Source: Crambe crambe | Taxonomy: Eukaryota; Porifera; Demospongiae; Poecilosclerida; Crambeidae | DNA length: 64,000 nucleotides | NCBI GenBank assembly: GCA_963924555.1 | Contig: OZ004596.1 | Coordinates: forward strand, 310,001 to 374,000 | Direction: 5' to 3' | Shown here: piece by piece, positions 33,087 to 43,550 of the stretch | How positions within the stretch are numbered: position 1 is the stretch's first letter | Layout of the letters: each line of letters opens with the position of its first letter | Made by a program: the position numbers and the translations under genes | The notes under the pieces: generated by a model | The model's input: only the letters and a program-made list of their open reading frames with translations | What the model was told of the DNA's origin: nothing | The model's database searches: none

Positions 33087-36000
33087 TTAGCAGATGTATG
33101 AAGTGAGGGCAACTCCTGGCACACTTATGACCACAGAGTTGCTGGGATTTGAAAACGGTGAGAGTCCATTGATAAGAGCATTAGCCGCGTCATTTCTCCC
33201 GATAGCCCTCAGGGCATCAACAACAGTCACCACTGTACTACGCACACTCTTCTCCCATGCCGTGAGAAGGCGGTTCGTGGGGCTTGAGTGATCATTAGCT
33301 TGATCAATTCTAGGGACTTCCTCAGTGATTAGGAGTTGGAGAGAGAGCAGACACCAGTCTCGACCAAATGCGTCTGGAGGGTCTAGCAATCTACTCAACT
33401 CCACTTTGGTTTGTAATGGGAGACTACCAATAGAAGCATAGGGTGCAGACTTGGCCGCAAAGAGAAGTTCTTCACAGCCACAGCATATGACATCCAGAAT
33501 CCTCTCCTCCACCCCTGGCATGTCTGTGTGTCTCAAGATCCCGTTCCCTCGTTCGGCAGCAAAGATTTCAGCAGAGGAGTATGACAATATGGCCTTGTGC
33601 TCCCTGAGTTTCTTGGAACTGAGGACTCGAGTCTGGAAGGCAGTGCCTGGGTTCACCTTGTGAATGGTGTCAACGATCAGAGAGTAGAACTGCTGAAGGA
33701 GTGAGTAGCACTCGAGTCTTGTGTCCTCAGTGCCTCGCACTAAAATCTCAATCGTCTTGTGTACCTCTGGATACCTCACCAGAACCTCCACCTCACCTCT
33801 GCAGCATTTGAACCCGCCAGTCCAAAGGGTGAGTTCCTGATCCTCGATATCATCAGCAAACACTTTACGAGCACAGATTTGTATCTTTGAGAACAACGAG
33901 GGGGAGAAGATGTCGCGATCAGTAAGACAAGTGAGATGGATTCCAGCGTACACTGTCAAGTCAACTTCTCTCTCCCATAGACCATAAAGAGGCTCCATTT
34001 TGATCAGACACGGGAAGAGGTAGGTGAGTCTGCTCTCGTCTACAGGAGTGCAGAGTTCAAAGTACTCAAAGAGGTGAATGATGGAAGGGGCGTCCCACTC
34101 AGGGTAGACATTCTGGAGGGAAGAGAGAGTCACATGACCAGTGACTGACTTCAGCTGAGGGATAATTGAATTCTCAGGAGAAAGTGCGGGGCCGAATATT
34201 CTGAGGCCGAGCCACATGGGGTCCAGGATGACAATGTTGGAGAGAGAACCGTCCTTGATAAACACTATCTGTATATGGGAGAGAGAAAAATCAACACTCA
34301 TCGCCAAATAAAAACTTTCACACCTCTGTACTGCTGATCCTTCTCATTCCACACCCTCCCATATCACCCGTCATTATTAACCCATTGCACACCTCTCTCA
34401 TGTCACCCCCCAGCCCTTGTCATTATTAACCCATTGCACACCTCTCCCATGTCACCCCTGTCATTATGAATTAACCATTGCACACCTCTCCCATGTCATG
34501 AAGTGCTGACACAACAGTGACCAATGTCTCCTCGGCAACAAGAGGGTTGATGGTGTTCCGAGTTTTCTGGAGAAAGGTGGACCAGGTGAGGACAGGAAAG
34601 CTCGAGTACTCCTGTCTCCAAGCCAAGATGGCCCGGGACAAGACCTGGACAATGGAGGGCACCTTGGGCTGCAGCTGCAAGATATTAAGATGAGAGGTCA
34701 TAGTTAGGGTGAGATGGGGTCACAATTAAAGTGAGAGGGGGCAAGAAGTCTAATTGAACTTGCTAATAAGGCAACTATAGTCACATATTGTCAAGTTTTA
34801 GAGGAGAGAGGTTAATCAAACGCACAGAACTTGCTAATTGAAGCGGCTATCACTTCAATTATTAGGAAAGGTTATGGATGAGGACTATTACCAAGTGTAC
34901 AGGTAACAATGAGCTGACTGCATCTGTAAATGAAGTGCTTAGTGGTTATTATTAGGGAAGGAGGCACCTGGCTGTTCTCTCTCCACAAGGCTCCAAGGTG
35001 CTGTCTCAGTGCTTTCATCTCATTGGTCTGTGATAATTGACAATCCAACAGGAACACTTCCTTCGAGAAGGCAAAGTAATCTTTGAACTCCTTCCTGACA
35101 GTTTCCATGACTTGCTTCCCTTGATTGGGTTGCAGGAGACTTGCCTGGGCTAAGGTGGAGGCCAGGGGAACAGCAAACACATCATCAGGATCTTCCGTCA
35201 GTTCAGATATCTCTAGAAATCTGGGCTGATCGGCAAAGCTTCCCACTAGAACCACATTCATCTTGTGTGCTAATTCACCTGCGAATCGTATGTCAGTGCT
35301 GGGCTGTTGCTTTGCTTTGATCATGGCCAGCCAGAACCTGACTTGTGCCAGCTGCTTCTCTGGGGGATCGCGCAGGCTGAAGACGATAAGCACAATGGAG
35401 TTTTCGGCATGAAGGAACTCCTCGTGGAGACTGTAGTAATCCTTCATGCCTGAGAAATCCCAGATGCTGAAGTCGCCTGCGTGAGGAATGGTCAGCTGTT
35501 GGATGGCTATTCCATGGGTACGTTGCTGGATCATGTGAGCAAGGCCTGAGGATGATCGCCTACGGAATAAGCTCTGGAGGTAGTGAGACTTGAGAGAGTG
35601 GACCAGTTCAGTCTTACCAACACCAGCAGCTCCACACACTAGCAGTTTGGCTCGAGATATTGGATTCTGACCTGGCTGTAAATCTTGAATATACTGATCT
35701 CGCATACCACTCTATAAATAAACAAAAGTATCATAACAATAACAATAGCAATAATAACAATAACAATAATAACAGCTACCATAGATCCCTTGACCTTACC
35801 TGCCTGAGGTGGTGGATCAGAGCAGCCAATTCTCCACGAGAACTGTTGGCAGCCATTTGTTCTGCTGTGAAGCCGTTCTCTGTGACAGCATTCACATCAC
35901 ATCCAGCAACACAGAGGTGCCGGATCAACTCTGTGTGTCCATATTTGGCCGCAAGGTGGAAGGGAGTGGCTTTGTTCTGCACCGTTAATTAATGAGAATA

Positions 36001-38476
36001 GTACAGTTTTAAAAATTGCCCAGTTTGCTGAGGGGAAAGGCTTGCAATTAAGGGGGGGGGGGGGGGGGGGACAAGGGGAGTCATCTCTCCTCTCTTTATT
36101 AGGGAGGGTTAAATGACGGGAGGGGGGGGGGGGAGGAATCTCTTCTCTACCTTATTTGGGATATTCAGATCACACTTGAGTCTCATGAGGGCCAGGAAGA
36201 TGGAGAGGTTTCCTTCCCTGCAGGCATCATGCAAGGCAGTGTCTCCATTCTGAAATTAAAAGATACCATTACTCATACCGTACCACCACACAGTTATTTA
36301 AAAAAAGGCGGGAAAACTTCAAACTTAACATGGAGAATTTGGGGAAAGTCTTACACAATAATGTTATTCTCTAAAACTGCACTTTGCTGTGTAAAATAGT
36401 TACTACACTTTTATGGAGCTCTTCAATCAGAGACTTGAGTGTTGCCCAAACATCTGATGCTTCCTTCAATCAGAGACTTAGTGAGAAATGCTTTTATGGA
36501 CTTGAGTGTTGCACAAACACTCCATGCAGACTGTGCAGCTTGAGAGGTCCTTCAATCAGAGACTCAAGAAGTGAAAAGCAAGGGAAAAAATTGCAACTGC
36601 CTGATACTCTTTAAGCAGCTCTTCAATCAGAGATTTGACTGAAAAACAAATATAGCACAAACATGTCTCTTTATGGAGTGCACACTTGAGAGTGAAAAAA
36701 ACAAGTCACTGCATAAACACACACTGCATGAAGAATGTGCAGTTGATAGAGTATCTCCATGTGACTTTGTATATTGACAAGCTCGTTATTACAGTACAGA
36801 TAAGTAATTTTGGGACCATTTGATAAACTTATCACAGCAACAATAATATTATCCTCACCAGATTCTGGATATTGACATCACAAGCTCTCTCACAGAGATA
36901 CTGCACAATGTCCAAATGATTTCTCCTGATCGCTAACTGAACAGCTGTGCATCCCAACTGCAGCCACAAGATAGATACTTAACAGTATTGTACTTCTCCA
37001 GCTCATTGACTAAAGCCCCTTGATCATTCACTATAACTGCTATAACTTTCTCAATTCTTAACCAAATTTCAAACACCAGCAGAGAGAGTGGATAATCAGC
37101 TCCCTTGATGCATTAAACTAGAAATCTGGTTAAGAATTACAGCAGTCGTATTATAGTGAATGATCAAGGGGCAAGGTGAATGCAAATAGACAATAGCTAT
37201 TATATACCTTATCTTGAATGTTAATATCAGCTCCATTTTCACAGAAGAATTTGACAATGGAGTAGTAACCTCTGACAGCTGCCACATGGAGAGGAGTCTC
37301 CCCATCTTTGTTGCAGCACTGCAAGGAGCTCCTTGCTCCCACCAAACACTCCACTACACTCTGGTAGCCATGCCAAGTCCCACACAGCAATGCTGTGTCA
37401 CCTTCCTGCAAGAAGAAAGAACATTAATCCACAATATAGTTCCCTTTCCCCTCAACACTCTATAAGCTTTTTTTTTCTTCCCAAGCATGCAGACTACAGG
37501 ACAATAATTGACGAAACTTTTCCGTTGTTAAAAAATTGTTTAAAATGTTGGATTACGGGAATATAAATACATAGCGGTTGTATCAGTGTCAAAAATAATT
37601 AACACTACATTATGATGATGTGATTAGCTGCTATGACTAAAAAGAGAGATCAGAACATGGACATCAAATAAAAATCATCTCTGCATTCAGATGTACATAC
37701 CCTGGCCTGCATGGCTACCTCAATCAATTTATATCTTTGCTCACATTATCTGGAGTGTCTAACTCTGCTCCAGCCTGGCAAAGGTAAGCCAAGACATCTG
37801 GCTGGTCATAGCGAGCACAAACATGCAGGGCAGTCTCCCCAACCTGCAGGAAATCATTAGAATTTACATAGCCAAATAATTAAAATTCATATTACACCCA
37901 ATAAGGCAATTGTTATTGCGGTGTTTATGCTAACTATGTTAAGTCATCTGCTATGCATTACCACATCTTGAGAGTTCAAAGTAGCTCCAGTGTTAATGAG
38001 GTACTTGACCACTTCCAAATGGCCATGTCTAGCAGCCCAATATAGAGGACTGTCGCCTTGCTGGAAGGGGGAGGGGCAAAATAAGGATCTGTATCATAGT
38101 AATTATATAATGCTTACTTTATCAGTGACATTGAGTGAAGCATTGTTCTCGTGTAGTATTTGAACAATATCCAGCTTCCCATAGCCAGAGGCAATGTGTA
38201 GTGGGGTCTCACCATGCTATAAACATATACCATTCATTCATTATTGCAGGGGTGCCCTCATTGAGTAACTACCTTATTGCAGACATTGGCTAGTACCCCA
38301 GGGATCTGGAGTAGCCCGGATACTTTGGCTGAGTCTCCCGCATCCACTGCCGCCAGCAATTGCTGGGAGGCACTAGCCCCCTGGGGGTGCTGCAGGGGAG
38401 ATAGACTTAGGTTACACTCACTCTGCGGGCCAATGCACTTTATAATGCTCACCCCAGATGGTGGAGACTTCGACAT
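33087..38476 (-). CDS. DAPK1-like ankyrin-ROC-COR-death domain protein lacking a kinase
   Basis: 1062 residues in 11 exons: 38273-38476, 38118-38216, 37962-38060, 37745-37843, 37208-37405, 36859-36957, 36151-36249, 35800-35976, 34968-35711, 34486-34674, 33087-34268. Domains: ankyrin repeats (about residues 40-358), a ROC GTPase (P-loop CGAAGVGKT near 385, DFSG switch), a COR region (607-950), and a death domain (about 965-1040: GRDWCLL, RAIGRNDAANAL) just after the DAPK1 signature SRLLDPPD. Order and wording follow human DAPK1 from its ankyrin repeats to its C-terminus. The N-terminal kinase and calmodulin segment are absent, and the only upstream sequence is 113 bp before NCBP1. Two stand-alone kinases of the right type lie immediately downstream on the same strand. 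Ankyrin exons are 99 bp or a multiple of it, one repeat per exon. Role in apoptosis or autophagy is inferred from the family. Confidence 0.93.
36420..36640. repeat. Degenerate interspersed repeats in an ankyrin intron
   Basis: CTTCAATCAGAGACTTGA-like blocks occur about four times (near 36420, 36464, 36549, 36610), with GAGTGTTGCACAAACA-like spacers also partly repeated. It looks like an eroded tandem array. Confidence 0.6.
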
Positions 38477-38589
38477 TTTTTTTACTCTGGCCGGTAGGTG
38501 GGGGGCGTAGCCTATATAGCCTAGAGCGGTGAATGTCCCTTTACCTAACTGGCTTGCAGCTTTTTAACTTTTTGGCTTGGTCTGAAAGT
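38477..38589. promoter_or_regulatory. Head-to-head promoter, DAPK1-like / NCBP1
   Basis: Only 113 bp lie between the divergent start codons. No TATA box is seen. A shared promoter is inferred from spacing. Confidence 0.5.
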
Positions 38590-41500
38590 ATGGCGCAGCA
38601 CCGGGAGCATGGGAGTGACTATAGTTACAGAGTGGTGAGAAAACGTCCAAGGGATGATTATGATGGTAAAAAAAAAAAAGAAAAAAGAGACATTATGCTG
38701 TGTCGTTCCATAACCATTAAAATTTTCCATTAGATGCCCCCCGTTTTAAGCGTGGGCGTTACAGTGACCCAGGGCCTCGGGGCAAAGAGACAGAAGTTCC
38801 TGCTGAGCAGCGATTGGAGTCCCTCATTACTCGTGTGGGGGAAAAGGTATGTTGTGTCGTCCAATAAAATGCATTTTAAAAATTATAAATTGAGTCTCCC
38901 AGAGTCATAAAACCCTTGAGAATAATCTGGACTCCCTCTCTCAAGTGATCATCAATGAAATTTCTGAATTTAAGGACAAAATCCTACGCACTATATGTAA
39001 ATGGTGAGGGAATAGGTAGTCTGGCATAGCCGACCCTTTACCATAGAGAAATACGGTAAAGGGTTGACTATGCCAGACTAGGAAGTCGATGTCAGTGTCT
39101 TTCTCTGGCTTGCAGTGTTCATACTTTATCAGAGAAGACGTCCATCTATGCAACCTTGGTAGGAATTCTCAATGCAAAGAAGTATGATTTTGGGGAAGAG
39201 GTGAATTTTTATGGTAGAACATTAAAGCCCACAGGCACTTATTGATGATTTCTCGATTTTGACAGCTGCTGGACATATTGGTGGAAGAATTGAAAAGTGC
39301 TCTCAACTTGAAGCAGTTTAATAAGGCCAAGCAGCTGGTGAATGGAGCCCTTTCAGTATTTCAACCAGGGCTAAGCATTTCTCTTTTCTCTCTAGGTGAG
39401 ATTCTTGGCTGACTTGGTAAATTCAAAAGTAGTTGCTTCAGCATCCATTATGAGTCTCTTTGACTCGTTTGTCACTGTTACATATGAACCAGATATTCCA
39501 CAGGTGAGTCAGTGAGTGACTTGTCTTAGGGGATGTCCCTATCATTAATGAACTGCAGGTTCGTTCGGATTGGTATGTGAACATGGTGTTGTCAGCTCTC
39601 CCATGGGTAACTGTAGTCTTATCACACGATTATCACATGACTTCAAAGTGTGTGGACACATTGCATAGGTTGGGGCTGAACTTGAAGAGAGGAAGCATTC
39701 TGAACTGGACAGACTCTTCACAGCTCTGGACAACTACATGAGGTATGTGAAATGTCGTTATCAATAGAAAGGTCATAGTGTGCATAACATGATTGATCCA
39801 GCAAGAGGACCACACCTTACCTGCCGGCTTTCCAGTCCTGGACTTCTGATCACCCTCATCCCCAGAGTGACGTAAGTTCGAGTGTACTGATTGGACAGCA
39901 AAGGTACTCAGTTGTCATGCAGGCACTGGCAGTACTGTGGACTCAAGTGAGAGCCATGAGAGACAAGGAGTGGAAGGTCAGGAGAACAATTGTAGTGTCA
40001 TTCTGGTAGTTTGTTTTTCTTCTTCTTCTTTTTGTTATTTTATTTTGTTTATTTTTTACTAGGATCATATTCTACTCAGACCATATAGAGCATTTGACTC
40101 TGTAATTGGAGGGGCTTACTCGGTATTTAACGAGTGTATTCTTTCTCTTTTTTGAATTCTTGTTTCCCCTCACACCTTTAGCACCCCTTACCCAGTATCC
40201 ATGTCCCAAAGCACAAAGAGGACCAGATCTACCCTCTCCCAACAGTCGTCTTTCGTTTTTTCACTAATGACGACCTTCGGTATGCTGATTCTGGTTCTGT
40301 GCTACCCTCGGGGGATAATATCGACCGGTATTTACTGGAGGATGCCATTAGCTGCATCTTGAACTCCCATGAGGAAAACAGGAAAGAATGGTAGGCAGTA
40401 TTAGGGGGAAAATCCTGTAATTATTAAGTGACCTCATTTCACCCCTGTAGTGCTACTGCCCTCATGAGTTTGACACAGAGAGTGATGGAGACGAACCTTG
40501 TGCCGATGAGTTATGTCATCGTCGAGGTGTTGTTTGGACGGATCATGCAGCTTCCTACTCCCCCACAGGTCCCCATCTACTACCACTCTCTTTTGATCGA
40601 GCTCTGCAGGCTTGATCCCGGGAGTTATCCCCGGATCGTATCCAAATTTTAGACTCTAAAGACTTAGCCTTCATTCTAGCATTTTAAGATTCATAAGTTG
40701 TACTAGCCTTCATTCTGAATTATTCCATTGACCAAATTTTCAGCTGGAGCAGATTACAAAGCTGTTTTTTGGGCACCTTGACAAAATGAACATGGTTTGC
40801 ATCAGCAGGTGAGGAAGGAACTTGTTTTTATGGATGATGTAATTGTGATGTAAGTAGATTGGCTCGCTGGTTTGCCCATCACTTAAGCAACTATAAATTT
40901 ACTTGGAATTGGGAAGAATGGTGAGTTGAAAATGTTTTATCTGCCACCAAATTTTATCTTTGCCCCACCCCTCTCATCCTCCCCATCTCCTCCTCCCCCC
41001 ATTACTCCACCTCCTCCTCTTCCTTTCAGGTCTGGTGCTCTGAGAGGCAGTAAGGATCATCCTTGCATTCATTTCATTAGTGAGGTCTTTGAGCGATGCG
41101 TCCGCTTGGGCTGCTACGAAGACTTTATTGACATGGTGCCAGATGATTTCCACCTCCTTGCCCCCCCTGAGCCCCTCCCCCAATTCAAATACAGTTCCTC
41201 CATGTCTGATAGTGAGTTAAGAATCATGGCGGTGGTATAATATGTTCCCATCCTGTCATCATGCCTACAGCTAGCCCTGAAGCTCAAGCATCTTCAAAAT
41301 CAGAAACGAAAAAAGCTCACTCCCCTGAAGTGAAAGTTGCTTCCAAACTTCTTGAAGCTATTCGTGCCAAGGAGAAGGTCGAGAACATGCAAGCAATTGT
41401 AAATTCCCTATCATCAGAAATTCCAGAACTGGATCTGGACAGGACCAGTAAGAACAGCAGTACTAGTAATAGAAGAATATCAAAAAAAGTTCTCCTTAAC

Positions 41501-43011
41501 TGAGAAATGTGCCCCTAAAGTATCTATGTTAATACGCATGGTGTGTTTATTGTGCAGAACTTCTGATTGCTAAAGTCTCCTTGGTCACTCACTGTGTCTT
41601 GAATGTTGGAAGCAAGACCATCAGTTACAGTTTCTCTGCTCTCACAAAGTGAGGAATCATCATTATAATATGAAGTACAGCCAACTCTCTCTAATCAGGA
41701 CCCCTGAATGAGGCCACCCCTCTAATCAGGATCCCTGAATGAGGCCACCCCTCTAATCAGGACCCCTGAATGAGGCCACCCCTCTAATCAGGACCCCTGA
41801 AATGAGGCCACCCCTCTAATCAGGACCCCTGAAATGAGGCCACCCCTCTAATCAGGACCCCTGAAATGAGGCCACCCCTGTTAATCAGGACCCCTGAAAT
41901 GAGGCCACCCCTGTTAATCAGGACCCCTGAAATGAGGTCACCCCTCTAATCAGGACACTTCTGCGGGCCCCAAAGGTGGCCGACTCCACTGTATTTCAAT
42001 GATTGATCTCTGCAGATTCCGGCAGTTGCTGATTGAGCTGACAGTGACAGATGCTGGGAAAATGGCATGCCTCCAGGCAGTTGCTGAATTTTATTCCTGC
42101 AATTCACTGGTGAATACAATTAAGTGTATGATAACTCTATGATGTTGCTTGCTAGCTTCATGTGTTGGTGGTGGACAAGCTGATGAGGATGCAGATAGTG
42201 GATGCAATGGCCGTTCTCAGCTGGTTGTTCTCTGAGAAAGTGACTCCTCTCTTCACTTCTCAGTTTGTGTGGGACATTTTGGAGTCGACCATTCTCAAGA
42301 CAAACAGGGCTCACGACCAGGCGATCAAGAAACTGGCAGAAACACAGGAGAGTTTGAAAAAGGTGAGTTTGTGACTGATTCTGGAGGTCCTTATTGGAGG
42401 TGTGTTTACAATAAGTAATGGACACACTTTGGACCCAGCCTTTTGACCTTTGTAAAGAGGTTGTCCTCTTTTAGAAGTGATATGGAAAAAAGGTTGCAAA
42501 AGGTTATACTTTTGGATTGTCCTATGTTGTGAGGTTTGTCCTCTTTTGGATTGTCCTTTATTGGAAGTTTGTATCTAGGTATCAGACTTGGATGAGGTTG
42601 CCATGGGGAATGAAGAGAAACAGAGCTTGGAGAAGGAGGTGGAGAAATTGGAGGAGAAAGTGGAGGAGTGTGTGAGGACACAGAAGGAGACATTCCTAGT
42701 TTTGTGTCAGAGGATGATAGCTGTGCTCACTGAGCACCTCTCCAGCTGTGATCAGGAGGGAGTAGATTATGAGACCACATGGTTCCTCACTACCTTGGAC
42801 ACCTTCCGCCAACTATTGGTCCAGGTAAGGCCAATGACCTCCCTCCACATGCTCCTCTGCTTTAATGACCCTCAATGCTATCCTCTCTTGCTCTCTTCAG
42901 AACTATGGTCAAGTTTCCAAGTATTTTTCTAGCCTGGAGTCACTGGCATTCACAGCTGATGTGGATTCTCGCATCATGGAGGTTTTCCAGCAGTTGCAAG
43001 CACTGCTCTGA
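38590..43011 (+). CDS. NCBP1: Nuclear cap-binding protein subunit 1 (CBP80)
   Basis: Large subunit of the nuclear cap-binding complex, which with NCBP2 binds m7G caps and feeds splicing, export and decay. About 830 residues in 22 exons, the first at 38590-38665 and the last at 42901-43011. Seen: an N-terminal basic segment (RRYSDP-like GRYSDPGPRGKE), the MIF4G-type start (LESLITRVGEKSHKTLENNL), IYATLVGILNAKKYDFGEE, the middle block VIVEVLFGRIMQLPTPP and LLIELCRLDPGSYP, FAHHLSNYKFTWNWEEW, and the C-terminal MIF4G-like helices (MRMQIVDAMAVLSWLF). A coiled segment separates the last two helical regions, as in the human protein. The intron after 40637 has an unusual donor (GTATCC). The 41649-42015 intron holds a tandem array and the 42363-42578 intron a dispersed repeat. 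Confidence 0.95.
41680..41998. repeat. 31-33-bp array with inverted ends in an NCBP1 intron
   Basis: Eight to nine copies of a unit holding CTAATCAGGACCCCTGAAAT and GAGGCCACCCCT lie between short imperfect inverted ends (TACAGCCAACTC at the left, GAGTC...CCACTGTA reading out at the right, i.e. TACAGTGGAGTC on the other strand). This resembles a small non-autonomous element whose core expanded in tandem. Confidence 0.7.
42417..42577. repeat. Dispersed repeat copy in an NCBP1 intron
   Basis: Starts with TTTGGACCCAGCCTTTTGAC, then CTTTGTAAAGAGGTTGTCCT and several GTCCTCTTTTGGATTGTCC blocks. It is related to 7621-7745. Confidence 0.6.
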
Positions 43012-43128
43012 ACATAACCTACCAACCCTGCTAATATCAAGTAACACTGTTTACACACATACATCTATACAGGACACATACTATACAGGACACAAGAATT
43101 TATACTACAGTGTATTATAAATACAGTA

Positions 43129-43473
43129 TCAGAAGTCTGACACTCGTCCTTTTCTTTCCCAATCGCCATATCGTGTGGGTTCTGGTCCCTTTGGACCACC
43201 CTTCTCTCCTGTGTGAGGGTTCACTCCATCTGGCCACTCTGGAAGAGGTTCCTTCTCTGCATCCCGATGCTTTTCTTCTTTTTTGTCTGCATTAGTGGAG
43301 GGAGTTTCTATTTCAGTGGAAAACACTCTAGTTCTCTTTATACATGATGATGCTGCTGATGATGAAAGAGTTAATGATGGTCTAGTTCTCAAAGCAGATG
43401 TGTATCCCCGTAAAATAGACCTTCCATAAAAAGAGTTCTGCTGCCAGAGAGTTGGCCACTTTCTAAATTGCAT
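43129..43473 (-). CDS. SDHAF4: Succinate dehydrogenase assembly factor 4, mitochondrial
   Basis: Small mitochondrial matrix chaperone that binds flavinylated SDHA and protects it before complex II assembly. Intronless, 114 residues. The N-terminal half is basic and Ser-rich, as a presequence should be. The C-terminus is the family hallmark, [20 protein letters not shown] followed by [13 protein letters not shown]. Length is close to the usual 100-110. The gene is head-to-head with HAUS6 and convergent with NCBP1. Confidence 0.95.
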   Translation of the reverse strand: MQFRKWPTLWQQNSFYGRSILRGYTSALRTRPSLTLSSSAASSCIKRTRVFSTEIETPSTNADKKEEKHRDAEKEPLPEWPDGVNPHTGEKGGPKGPEPTRYGDWERKGRVSDF

Positions 43474-43550
43474 TTTACCTGCAACACTTTAACCCTTAAG
43501 TAGCCGCCACGTGACAAAAAGGCGGGAACTTCTTCAAGATTCAAACGAGA
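43474..43550. promoter_or_regulatory. Head-to-head promoter, SDHAF4 / HAUS6, with E-box and E2F-like site
   Basis: Only 77 bp separate the start codons. They contain CACGTG at 43508-43513 and GGCGGGAA at 43521-43528, the latter matching the E2F/DP core. E2F control would suit the mitotic gene HAUS6. This is a motif match only. Confidence 0.55.

Noticed and set aside
36420..36640. CRISPR-like alternation of repeat and spacer
   Set aside because: Repeats are degenerate, spacing is irregular, and the place is an intron in an animal gene.
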